Assembly: GCF_002836595.1 (NCBI RefSeq)
Contig: NZ_PJBB01000003.1
Location: 310,001 to 374,000 of the forward strand
DNA: 64,000 nucleotides
Direction of reading: 5' to 3'
DNA from: Tenacibaculum sp. Bg11-29
GTDB taxonomy: Bacteria; Bacteroidota; Bacteroidia; Flavobacteriales; Flavobacteriaceae
Shown: one piece after another, positions 55,635 to 63,643 of the stretch
Numbering within the stretch: the first letter of the stretch is position 1
How the letters are laid out: every line of letters begins with the position of its first letter
Made by a program: the position numbers and the translations under genes
The notes under the pieces: generated by a model
What the model was told of the DNA's origin: nothing
What the model saw: the letters and a program-made list of their open reading frames with translations, nothing else
The model's database searches: none

Positions 55635-56258
55635 TTAAAGAGGAGGAGAAATAGTTCCCCTATTTCCAGTACTACTCTCTAAATCTTTCATACTTTCTCT
55701 TTTTAGAAAATTTTGTTGTACTTTTTTAGAAAGCTTGTTTCTGTTTTCATAATCTTCTTTACTATCATACACCCAATTGTAACCATAATCCCCTAACATT
55801 TCTTTTACTGTAACTACGTTACCTTCTGAAGATTGCACCGGGTCAAAGTTTATGTTCTTACCATTAATTTCTGTAGTTGGCATAAATACCATCGTTTGAT
55901 AATTAGGTACTCCATGTGTTGTATTTTCAGGATATGATGCCGATACAAAGTTAATTCCTGTTATTCTAATTCCTTTTTCTTTTGATAATGTTTTTACATA
56001 CGCCAAATAGTTTTCAATAGTTTCTATACTAAAGTAATTCATACGAGTATCTTCATGCCCTAATGCTTTTTCTAATATAGGTTTTCTTGTTTCATCATAA
56101 TGTTCTAACATAGGTACCAGTTCTTTGTAATTTAGGGCATTGTAAGGGCGAGATACTTTTGCACCCACCTCTTTTGATGCTTCATCTAAACTATCTTGAC
56201 TACAAGATGTAAAAATCATGGTAGCCAATGTTGCTACTACTAAAAATTTGTTTTTCAT
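55635..56258 (-). CDS. Unknown lipoprotein with C-terminal GNRGxISPP tail (paralogue B)
   Basis: 207 residues. Lipobox MIFTSCSQ, lipidated Cys19. The core matches paralogue A: MLEHYDETR, ALGHEDTRMNYFSIETIENY, VKTLSKEKGIRITGINFVSA, NFDPVQS, VTVKEMLGDYGYNWVYD. It ends GNRGTISPPL. The 10-residue tail is the best-conserved part besides the YNWxYD block. A TATATTTG box on the minus strand (56423-56430) is 165 bp upstream. It has its own terminator. I do not recognise a family; it is presumably periplasmic or surface-exposed. Confidence 0.72.
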   Translation of the reverse strand: MKNKFLVVATLATMIFTSCSQDSLDEASKEVGAKVSRPYNALNYKELVPMLEHYDETRKPILEKALGHEDTRMNYFSIETIENYLAYVKTLSKEKGIRITGINFVSASYPENTTHGVPNYQTMVFMPTTEINGKNINFDPVQSSEGNVVTVKEMLGDYGYNWVYDSKEDYENRNKLSKKVQQNFLKRESMKDLESSTGNRGTISPPL

Positions 56259-56951
56259 AAAAATTATTTTAAAAGTTTACAATTATTTTTTTGACTCACT
56301 ATTCTTTCTAACAGAATACTACATACACAAAACATATACACCTTATATATTTACAAGATATAATTGTAATGTATGCTTAGATAAAAAGTCTGTAGGAAAT
56401 TTTCATAGCAAATCCTAAACACCAAATATAAGTATTATTTTAATGACGTAATAATACGATATTACGCTAAAATAAAAGATTTATAACGGTTAGTGAGTAG
56501 TTACCTATATTCTAATTAAAACATCTTTAAAATGTTTGATTAAGCACAATCGAAACCTATTTTAACAGACTAATAATATTATAACAAGCAATATAAATCA
56601 CATCAATATTCTTAAGATCATATATCTACTCATGAGTATTTAACTACTTAGCGCTGTGTATTTAAGTTAAAACTACAAAAAAACACCTACTTCTTTTTAC
56701 ATACCCAACCCCTCATTTACATCTAAATAAAAACAAAACTCTAAAAATATTTTTCACATAATTAATAGCTGCATTTCACTGCAGGAAAACCACTTTAAAA
56801 AATTACAGCTTATCACTTATGTTTTATAGTTAATCACACTACCTAAAAATTAAGTAATTGATAGAATTTTACACCTAGTTATTTCGAAATGCTAAAAGGC
56901 GAAAACCGAAAAGCCTAAAAATAAACAGAGTAGGTAAAAAATAAAATAACT
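56259..56951. other. Long AT-rich divergent intergenic region
   Basis: 693 bp with no credible gene, between paralogue B (minus) and the DUF2589 operon (plus). It holds a palindrome CGTAATA-N6-TATTACG at 56447-56466, next to a minus-strand TATATTTG (56423-56430), and an AGGC-N12-GCCT pair near 56897-56916 just before the operon. On the plus strand, the last 250 bp contain no TTTG, so the housekeeping -7 box is absent for the operon. I see nothing else in it. Confidence 0.6.
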
Positions 56952-58133
56952 ATGTCAAATATATCGAGATATAACCCAGGCCAAGAACTTTCTAGTTTAA
57001 ACTTCGGTAATTTAATTGGAGGCCCATTAAGTGCTGTTGTAGAAGCACAAATTTTAGCTGCTGAATCTACCGTAAAATACATTAAAGATGTTGGTTTTGA
57101 TGAAAATGGAGATCCTGAGTATGTAACCTTTACATATCCGAAAGAAATTTCTCCGTATCAATCAGGTACTCCACATAGCATAAATGCAAAAGTAGACAAC
57201 CAAGGTAAGGGATATAATGTAACTCCTAAAATTGAAATCATTGGAGACGGTTATGGCGCCGTAGCAGAAGCTGTTATGGTTTCTGATGGTACAAATACTA
57301 GTGGTTTAAAAGTTGAAAGGGTTGTTATAACTAAACAAGGCTTTAACTATACTAATGTTAGTGAAATTAAAATATTACCTGTAGGTGGTACTGGCGCAAA
57401 ATTTAATTTTAATGTTGCAAATATAAATACAGGAAATATTAGTAGTGTTACTATTAACGGAGCAAACTCAGGAGCAAACTATACGCATCCTCCTATTTTA
57501 AACGTTAAATTAAAACCTAGCAAAACAGGAAATGGTTCTGGCGCTATACTTGAAGCGGTAATTAACAAAGCTGGAGTGGTAATAGGCGTTAATGTACTTC
57601 AAGAAGGTTCAGAATATAATTCATCTGATTATGAAATAGAAGTTATTAACCCAACCTTTATTACTAATGCAAGTACATCTGTTCTATTTACTTCTGGAAC
57701 CCCATCTACTGCTGCTCAGTTTTTAGATATGAAACTGGAAGTACCTTTATTAACGATGGTTCCAATTCCATACATAAGAGTTGAAGAAACTACAATAGAA
57801 TTTAACGCAAAAATAAACTCTGTAGAAAAAATAAACTCTGAACGAGAAATTGATTTTAAAATTGGTTTAGAGTATGAAAATGAGAACAAATATTCTAGAA
57901 GTAGAAATAGTAAAAAGAAAGGTGTCAAAAAAAGCTATAAGAGTAGCGGAACAAGTAAAACAAAATTCAATGTTTCTGCTTCTTACAAAAGAAAGGATAG
58001 CAGAGGTACAGAAATTGACAAAACCTACACTATGGGGATTAGTGTAAAAGCTGTACAGGATGAAATACCAGCAGGTATGGAAAAAGTATTAGGTATTTTA
58101 GAAAATGCTATTATTTCACAACCATCTGCTTAA
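56952..58133 (+). CDS. DUF2589-family protein interrupted by about 200 residues of G-x-x-Y repeats
   Basis: 393 residues. Residues 14-62 are the N-terminal half of DUF2589 (LNFGNLIGGPLSAVVEAQ, then VGFDENGDPEYVTFTY). Residues about 63-262 are an insertion with roughly three units of a beta-repeat: KGYNVTPKIEIIGDGYGAVA near 86, GFNYTNVSEIKILPVGGTGA near 130, NYTHPPILNV...GNGSGAI near 176, each closed by a V-x-x-V strand. Residue 263 resumes DUF2589: VPLLTMVPIPYIRVEE, IEFNAKINSVEK. The end has Ser/Lys-rich and KAVQDEIPAGMEKVLGILE parts. No signal peptide. First gene of the operon; function unknown. Confidence 0.82.
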   Translation: MSNISRYNPGQELSSLNFGNLIGGPLSAVVEAQILAAESTVKYIKDVGFDENGDPEYVTFTYPKEISPYQSGTPHSINAKVDNQGKGYNVTPKIEIIGDGYGAVAEAVMVSDGTNTSGLKVERVVITKQGFNYTNVSEIKILPVGGTGAKFNFNVANINTGNISSVTINGANSGANYTHPPILNVKLKPSKTGNGSGAILEAVINKAGVVIGVNVLQEGSEYNSSDYEIEVINPTFITNASTSVLFTSGTPSTAAQFLDMKLEVPLLTMVPIPYIRVEETTIEFNAKINSVEKINSEREIDFKIGLEYENENKYSRSRNSKKKGVKKSYKSSGTSKTKFNVSASYKRKDSRGTEIDKTYTMGISVKAVQDEIPAGMEKVLGILENAIISQPSA

Positions 58134-58144
58134 AAAATTAAATT

Positions 58145-58702
58145 ATGCCAAATCAAGTTTTAAATTTAGATTTCAGGTCTTTGATAGGCGGTCCTTTGAC
58201 CGCCTCTATCGAGGCTCAAAGTGATGCTGCACTAGCAACCGTTAGTTTTATTAATTCGGTAGGAAAAGATAAAGACGGTAAACCAACCACTGTTACCTTT
58301 AATTATGGTGATGGTAATGAAACAAAAGCATTTAATGTACCATTACTAACTATTATACCTATCCCTAATATTACCATAAAGGATATTACTATTGATTTTA
58401 ATGCTAAAATTTCTTCTGTAGAAAAGCAGGAAAGTTCTTTAGCTTCAAAATTAGGTTTCGGACTAGAAATTGGTGCTGCTTATGGTGGATTTAGTGCCAA
58501 ATTAAACGCTAGTTATTCTAGACAACAAAAATCTAGTAGAAGTGGCGAAAGAAAAAAGGAATATAACATGCATATTGTTGTAAAAGCTGGTCAAGATGAT
58601 CCACCACCAGGTATTGACACGTTAGTAAACTTTTTAGAAACATTAGTTACTCCAGTAATAAGTACAGGAAACACAAACCCTACGAACCCAATAACACCAT
58701 AA
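58145..58702 (+). CDS. DUF2589-family protein
   Basis: 185 residues, a plain DUF2589 protein and a paralogue of the preceding gene: LDFRSLIGGPLTASIEAQ near 8, VTFNY, then directly NVPLLTIIPIPNITIKDITI, DFNAKISSVEK, a Ser/Arg/Lys-rich stretch (SYSRQQKSSRSGERKK) and VVKAGQDDPPPGIDTLVNFLE. No signal peptide. It lies 11 bp after the first gene. DUF2589 proteins usually occur as small sets of paralogues, and their role is not established to my knowledge. Confidence 0.83.
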   Translation: MPNQVLNLDFRSLIGGPLTASIEAQSDAALATVSFINSVGKDKDGKPTTVTFNYGDGNETKAFNVPLLTIIPIPNITIKDITIDFNAKISSVEKQESSLASKLGFGLEIGAAYGGFSAKLNASYSRQQKSSRSGERKKEYNMHIVVKAGQDDPPPGIDTLVNFLETLVTPVISTGNTNPTNPITP

Positions 58703-58705
58703 ACC

Positions 58706-59410
58706 ATGGCAACTTTAAAAGAATACTTAGGAACCATTGTTGCAGACATTAATCACGCAAGAAGTATTGCTGATATTGAATCTGCAAGAATGGCAAAACA
58801 ATACGCAGCAGATGATATTCTACAATACTATTCTATACCAAGAATGAAAATGCAAGATGTAGAGTTAACAATCCCTGTAGGGATATCAAAAAGCAAAGAA
58901 AAAACAACAATTGATTACGAACCTATTGATAACAATTCCTTTTATAGTAAGACCTATTCATCTCTAAAGAATGTTTATAAAACAACATCTTTTGACACTT
59001 ACCACTCTAAACAACTGTCAAGTGCAATAAAACATGAAATTCAGTCACTAGAAAAGGTATTAAAACTACGAGCAGATCAAAAATCTTCCTTAAAAGAATT
59101 CTGTAATCGGGTTGCAGAAATCGCTACAAAAATTATAAACACTCCTATTAAAGAATCTAAAAGCTACATTAAACAAATTCCTGAACCGTCGTATATATCA
59201 ACATACCTCGTAGATCAACTGCAAAATGAAATAACACTCCCTAAAAAACACATAGAAGATACTGAGGTTATTACAGAATCTGATAAATTAAGAGAACTAA
59301 ACCCTAACAGTATTATTCAAATAAAAATGAAAATTATTGAGCAAGGTATGGAATGGCATAAAATGGAAGACAGCAATGGAGAAATGGTTTCTAAACTAAC
59401 TGTAGAATAA
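58706..59410 (+). CDS. DUF2589-associated protein
   Basis: 234 residues. The N-terminus resembles the companion type of DUF2589 operons: helix ADINHARSIADIESARMAKQ, then ADDILQYYSIPRMKMQDVEL and TIPVGIS near 57, matching the strand order IPR-x-x-x-x-V-E-L-x-I-P. The C-terminal 120 residues are helical with coiled-coil tendency, ending EQGMEWHKMEDSNGEM. No signal peptide. Starts 3 bp after the DUF2589 gene; its stop overlaps the next ATG by one base. Confidence 0.75.
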   Translation: MATLKEYLGTIVADINHARSIADIESARMAKQYAADDILQYYSIPRMKMQDVELTIPVGISKSKEKTTIDYEPIDNNSFYSKTYSSLKNVYKTTSFDTYHSKQLSSAIKHEIQSLEKVLKLRADQKSSLKEFCNRVAEIATKIINTPIKESKSYIKQIPEPSYISTYLVDQLQNEITLPKKHIEDTEVITESDKLRELNPNSIIQIKMKIIEQGMEWHKMEDSNGEMVSKLTVE

Positions 59411-59955
59411 TGATAAAATCATATATAAACACCTATGAAGGCTTAAAAAAATCGATTAATCAAATTCCAGATTTAGTAAACCTTTTAAGAGATAAAAATA
59501 AAAAATTTATTACTGACTTTGAACTTTGGTTAACTAATACAGAAAATTTCTTAAAAAAAAACAACTTCTCTGAATGCTCTGAAATGGCAGGGTTAAGAAG
59601 TAGGCTCTACTTAGTAAACTTCGAAGATATTAGAACTGTAAACAAAAAAAAGAAACAAATGGAAATTGGAGGGGAAATGGTCTACTCTGCTCAAAACCTA
59701 GTGTATAACCTAATTCAGCCTATTGAAGATAAAGTAAAAGAAGCCAAGGAATTAGCGAACGAGTTAGTCTCAATTGCTTACAAGAATAATATTATACAAA
59801 TAAACCCTAATGAAGATTACACAAATTACATACACAGTTTGTGGAACCATCTTAAAACTCATGAGCAATTAAGTAAATATGCTCTTAGAATTACAAGTCT
59901 TATAGGTAATACTGATGCATTACGTTTTTTTGCTGAGGAGGTAAGTAAAGGGTAA
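59410..59955 (+). CDS. Unknown helical protein, last gene of the DUF2589 operon
   Basis: 181 residues, almost entirely alpha-helical and charged, with coiled-coil tendency (NLLRDKNKKFITDFELWLTN near 23, IEDKVKEAKELANELVSIAY near 107). No domain, signal peptide or membrane segment recognised. Coupled to the previous gene by TAATG. Its place fixes it as part of the set; it could be an adaptor for the preceding protein. Confidence 0.7.
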   Translation: MIKSYINTYEGLKKSINQIPDLVNLLRDKNKKFITDFELWLTNTENFLKKNNFSECSEMAGLRSRLYLVNFEDIRTVNKKKKQMEIGGEMVYSAQNLVYNLIQPIEDKVKEAKELANELVSIAYKNNIIQINPNEDYTNYIHSLWNHLKTHEQLSKYALRITSLIGNTDALRFFAEEVSKG

Positions 59956-59984
59956 ATTATAAATCTTTTGTTTATTTTTACCCT

Positions 59985-60392
59985 ATGAATATGGATAAAA
60001 TAGAACACATTGGTATTGCGGTTAAAGATTTAGAAAAATCAAATAAATTGTTTGCGGCTCTTTTTGGAGAACCTCATTATAAAGTTGAAGAAGTAGCAAG
60101 CGAAGGCGTAAAAACTTCCTTTTTTAAATCGGGTCCTAATAAAATAGAACTACTAGAAGCTACAAAAGCAGATAGTCCGATTGCTAAATTTATAGAAAAA
60201 AAGGGAGAAGGAATACACCATATCGCTTTTGCTGTTAATGATATAAAAGCAGCAATAAAACGCTTACAAAAAGAAGGTTTTACTGTTTTAAATGAGACTC
60301 CTAAAAAAGGTGCTGACAACAAATTAGTAGCTTTCTTACATCCTAAAACTACAAATGGTGTTTTAATTGAACTCTGTGAAGAAATCAAGTAA
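59985..60392 (+). CDS. mce: Methylmalonyl-CoA epimerase
   Basis: 135 residues of the VOC (glyoxalase/bleomycin) fold in two repeats: DKIEHIGIAVKDLEKSNKLF with the metal-binding His near residue 8, and KGEGIHHIAFAVNDIKAAI near 74, ending VLIELCEE with the Glu ligand. Reaction: (S)- to (R)-methylmalonyl-CoA in propionate metabolism. An ATG two codons downstream is an alternative start. Not part of the DUF2589 operon by content. Confidence 0.93.
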   Translation: MNMDKIEHIGIAVKDLEKSNKLFAALFGEPHYKVEEVASEGVKTSFFKSGPNKIELLEATKADSPIAKFIEKKGEGIHHIAFAVNDIKAAIKRLQKEGFTVLNETPKKGADNKLVAFLHPKTTNGVLIELCEEIK

Positions 60393-60455
60393 ATCACTTA
60401 TATATAACTCCTAATATTTTGTATCTTGCAAAGTCTAACAAACGTGTATTAAACA

Positions 60456-61334
60456 ATGACAAACTCTTATGATTCTTTTCAAAAGCGACGCTTACAATCG
60501 TCTTACATCTCTGTAGTTGTAAGTATTGCATTGGTACTTTTTATGATGGGAGTTTTGGGTTTAGTTTTACTAAAATCTACTAAAGTTGCAAATCACTTTA
60601 AAGAAAAAGTGGTAATGACCCTCTTTTTAAAAGATGATGTAACCGATAAACAAATAAAAACGTTTAAAGCTACTTTAAAAAAGGAAAAATACACCAACAA
60701 AGTTGTTTATATTACTAAAGGTGAAGCTGCAATAGCTTATAAGAAAGATTTAGGTGAAGATTTTTTAAAATTTTTAGGAGACAATCCTCTTAAAAATGGA
60801 ATTGATATTTATTTAAAAGCAGATTTTGTTACTCCTGAAGAAATGGTAGTAATTGAAAAATCTTTTAAAAAAAATGCCTTTGTAGCAGAAGTAAATTACG
60901 ACAAACCATTGGTTGAATTGTTAACAAAAAACATTCAGAAAATGAGTTTTTGGTTATTAATACTAAGCGGTTTTTTTGGTTTAGTTGCCATTATTTTAAT
61001 AAATAGTTCAATTCGATTGTCTATTTACTCCAAAAGATTTAATATTAAAACCATGCAAATGGTTGGAGCTACTAAAAGTTTTATTCGAAAGCCTTTTATT
61101 TGGCAAAGTATTAAACTAGGACTTTTAGGTGCTTTTATTTCTTTATGTGGGTTAGCATTTGTAATTTATTACATTAATGAATACATTCCTGCCTTAGAAT
61201 TATTAACCGATTATATTTCTTTAGCATATGTAACAGGAGGAGTTTTTTTTATTGCTTTTTTTATTACATGGATAAGTACATTTTTTGCTACACAACGTTT
61301 TTTAAACTTACAAACTAACGACTTGTATTACTAA
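60456..61334 (+). CDS. ftsX: Cell-division protein FtsX
   Basis: 292 residues: cytoplasmic N-terminus (SYDSFQKRRLQSSYISVVVS), TM1 near 16-38, an extracytoplasmic domain (about 40-165) and three C-terminal helices with MSFWLLILSGFFGLVAIILI and KTMQMVGATKSFIRKPF. Role: with FtsE it controls cell-wall hydrolases at the septum. FtsE is not in the window. First gene of the ftsX-DUF3098-uppP-truB run. Confidence 0.93.
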   Translation: MTNSYDSFQKRRLQSSYISVVVSIALVLFMMGVLGLVLLKSTKVANHFKEKVVMTLFLKDDVTDKQIKTFKATLKKEKYTNKVVYITKGEAAIAYKKDLGEDFLKFLGDNPLKNGIDIYLKADFVTPEEMVVIEKSFKKNAFVAEVNYDKPLVELLTKNIQKMSFWLLILSGFFGLVAIILINSSIRLSIYSKRFNIKTMQMVGATKSFIRKPFIWQSIKLGLLGAFISLCGLAFVIYYINEYIPALELLTDYISLAYVTGGVFFIAFFITWISTFFATQRFLNLQTNDLYY

Positions 61335-61341
61335 AATTTAT

Positions 61342-61584
61342 ATGAAAAAAGACACTATACCTAAACAAGAATTTTTATTTGGTAAACGAAATTACATCAT
61401 CATGCTAATAGGTTTAGCGGTTATCGCTTTAGGCTTTATTTTAATGGCAGGTGGCGGAAGCGAAGACCCAAATGTATTTAATCCTGAAATTTATAGCTGG
61501 CGTAGAATTCGTTTAGCACCAACCTTAGTAATTATTGGTTTAGGTATTGAAATTTATGCTATTTTTGCGAACCCTAAAAAGTAA
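61342..61584 (+). CDS. DUF3098 small membrane protein
   Basis: 80 residues with two helices (IIMLIGLAVIALGFILMAG and LAPTLVIIGLGIEIYAIFA) and the family-specific loop PNVFNPEIYSWRRIRLAPT. Common between ftsX and uppP in Bacteroidota. Function unknown. It starts 8 bp after ftsX and ends 3 bp before uppP. Confidence 0.9.
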   Translation: MKKDTIPKQEFLFGKRNYIIMLIGLAVIALGFILMAGGGSEDPNVFNPEIYSWRRIRLAPTLVIIGLGIEIYAIFANPKK

Positions 61585-61586
61585 GC

Positions 61587-62381
61587 ATGAATTTATTAGA
61601 AGCTATTATCCTTGGAATTATTCAAGGCCTTACCGAATTCTTACCGGTATCATCAAGTGGTCATTTAGAATTAGCAAAAGTTATCTTAGGAGATACTTCT
61701 GTACCTGAAGAAAGCTTAACTTTTACGGTAGTTTTACACTTTGCAACAGCATTAAGTACCTTAGTTGTTTTTAGAAAGGAAGTTGCTGAGATTTTCAGAG
61801 GACTGTTTCAATTTAAATGGAATGAAGAAATGAAATTTTCACTAAAAATTATCACATCTATGATTCCTGCAGTAATTATAGGCTTATTGTTTGAAGAACA
61901 ACTAGAGTCTTTTTTTGGAGGAAAAATATTATTCGTAGGTATTATGTTATTAATTACTGCTGTATTATTATTACTTGCTGATAAATCTAAAAACACGAAC
62001 AAAGAGGTGTCTTTTAATAACTCATTAATTATAGGTATTTCACAAGCTATTGCAATGCTCCCTGGTATTTCTCGTTCTGGAGCAACTATTTCTACCTCTG
62101 TTTTACTGGGTATTGATCGTAGTAAAGCTGCTCGTTTTTCTTTTTTAATGGTAGTACCTCTTATTTTTGGAAAAATAGCAAAAGATTTTCTAGGAGGAGA
62201 TATTAACTTTCAGCCTTCTGAAATCGTTCCAATATCAGCAGGGTTTATAGCTGCTTTTCTTGCAGGCTTAGTTGCTTGTAACTGGATGATTGCTTTGGTT
62301 AAAAAAAGCAAATTATCATACTTTTCTATTTACTGTGCAATTGTAGGTTTAATTGCTATCGGATACTCTTTATTAAACTAA
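61587..62381 (+). CDS. uppP: Undecaprenyl-diphosphatase
   Basis: 264 residues, about eight helices. Both active-site blocks are seen: GIIQGLTEFLPVSSSGHLEL near residue 10 and QAIAMLPGISRSGATISTSV near 152 (the Glu-rich and Ser-Arg motifs). Role: recycling of undecaprenyl carrier for cell-wall synthesis; overproduction gives bacitracin resistance. Its stop is 1 bp before the truB ATG. Confidence 0.97.
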   Translation: MNLLEAIILGIIQGLTEFLPVSSSGHLELAKVILGDTSVPEESLTFTVVLHFATALSTLVVFRKEVAEIFRGLFQFKWNEEMKFSLKIITSMIPAVIIGLLFEEQLESFFGGKILFVGIMLLITAVLLLLADKSKNTNKEVSFNNSLIIGISQAIAMLPGISRSGATISTSVLLGIDRSKAARFSFLMVVPLIFGKIAKDFLGGDINFQPSEIVPISAGFIAAFLAGLVACNWMIALVKKSKLSYFSIYCAIVGLIAIGYSLLN

Positions 62382-62382
62382 T

Positions 62383-63078
62383 ATGAAAACTGAAGAAGAT
62401 TACAAAAACGGACAAGTTTTATTGATTGATAAACCACTAGAATGGACTTCTTTTCAAGTAGTTAACAAACTACGTTGGCACATTCGTAAACGTTTTGATA
62501 TTAAAAAAATAAAAGTAGGTCATGCAGGAACTTTAGATCCTTTAGCAACTGGTTTATTAATTATTTGTACTGGTAAAAAAACTAAGATTATTGACACATA
62601 TCAAGGTCAAATAAAAGAATACACAGGTACTATTACTTTAGGAGGAACAACACCTAGTTACGATTTAGAAACAGCGGTAAACGAAACTTTTTCTACAGAA
62701 CATATTACCGAAGAATTAATTCATGAAACGACTAAACAATTTACAGGTGTAATTCAACAAAAACCACCTATTTTTTCTGCTATTAAAAAAGAAGGGAAGC
62801 GACTATACGAATTAGCTAGAAAAGGTGAAACTACCGAAATAAAATCGAGAGAAGTTACCATTCCTATTTTTGAAATCACAAAAATAAACGCTAATGATAT
62901 TGATTTTAGAGTGGTTTGCAGTAAAGGAACTTATATTCGTTCATTAGCATACGATTTTGGTGTTGCTTTAAATTCAGGAGCTCATTTATCAGCTTTAAGA
63001 AGAACTAAAATTGGTGACTTTCATGTTGACAACGCACAAAGTGTAGATGAATTTATAAACTCTTTAGAAGTGGAATAG
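62383..63078 (+). CDS. truB: tRNA pseudouridine-55 synthase
   Basis: 231 residues. Catalytic motif GHAGTLDPLATGLLIICTGK with Asp near residue 52, plus YTGTITLGGTTPSYDLET and SAIKKEGKRLYELAR and CSKGTYIRSLA. Role: psi55 in the T-loop of tRNAs. The last gene of the ftsX run; the small barrel gene follows after 31 bp. Confidence 0.97.
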   Translation: MKTEEDYKNGQVLLIDKPLEWTSFQVVNKLRWHIRKRFDIKKIKVGHAGTLDPLATGLLIICTGKKTKIIDTYQGQIKEYTGTITLGGTTPSYDLETAVNETFSTEHITEELIHETTKQFTGVIQQKPPIFSAIKKEGKRLYELARKGETTEIKSREVTIPIFEITKINANDIDFRVVCSKGTYIRSLAYDFGVALNSGAHLSALRRTKIGDFHVDNAQSVDEFINSLEVE

Positions 63079-63109
63079 TTTTTGATTAAAAACCTCAAAA
63101 ATCACTACT

Positions 63110-63643
63110 TTGAAAAATTTATTCCTTTTTACTTTATTCATTATTATAAGTATAACTGTTAATGCACAGAGTGATAGCCATCCTTATTTTACAGGATCTA
63201 TAAACACTACTTTTGGTATTAACCAAAACTATAAACTAGATGAAGAAGGAAATGGCCCTCTTATAACACCTAAGTCAATATTACTAAGAACTGGATTTGG
63301 ATATCAATTTAATAAACGCTGGGCTTCAAGTATTAATATTGGGTATGACCATCATTTTTCTTACTCAATCAATTCGATACCAACATACGCTAGTTTACGA
63401 TATAACTTTATTAAAAAAAGTAGCAGTGCTTATTTTATAGAAAGTAGTTATGGCCAAATGTTTCGTTTATCTAATAAATTTTCTAACGGTAATTATTATA
63501 AAATAGGAGTAGGTATTCTTTCATTAAGTAGTAATAGATGGAATGGCATGATACGTTTAGACTTTCATCAAAAGAAAATAGCACAGTTTGAAAGTGGAAA
63601 CCTAAACAGCATCTCGTTAGGAATTGGTTTTACTTTTCTTTAA
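63110..63643 (+). CDS. Small outer-membrane beta-barrel-like protein
   Basis: 177 residues with a TTG start at 63110: an in-frame stop lies at 63083 and the first internal Met would remove the signal peptide FLFTLFIIISITVNAQ. The mature part alternates aromatic strands (TGFGYQFNKRWASSINIGYD, YASLRYNF, YFIESSYGQMF) and ends SISLGIGFTFL, the barrel pattern with terminal Phe/Leu. Function unknown. The box TACTTTG overlaps the TTG, so expression probably comes from upstream read-through. Converges with the partial gene by 27 bp. Confidence 0.75.
   Translation: MKNLFLFTLFIIISITVNAQSDSHPYFTGSINTTFGINQNYKLDEEGNGPLITPKSILLRTGFGYQFNKRWASSINIGYDHHFSYSINSIPTYASLRYNFIKKSSSAYFIESSYGQMFRLSNKFSNGNYYKIGVGILSLSSNRWNGMIRLDFHQKKIAQFESGNLNSISLGIGFTFL

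Noticed and set aside
56895..56920. Sigma-54 promoter (GG-N10-GC) before the DUF2589 operon, suggested by the rpoN gene in the window
   Set aside because: The GG and GC pair near 56898 is spaced 13 bp apart and lacks the TGGCAC/TTGCA context.
56952..59955. DUF2589 operon as part of a prophage or contractile injection system
   Set aside because: No tail, baseplate, sheath, integrase, lysis or AAA genes are present; the flanks are housekeeping genes and no attachment repeats were seen.
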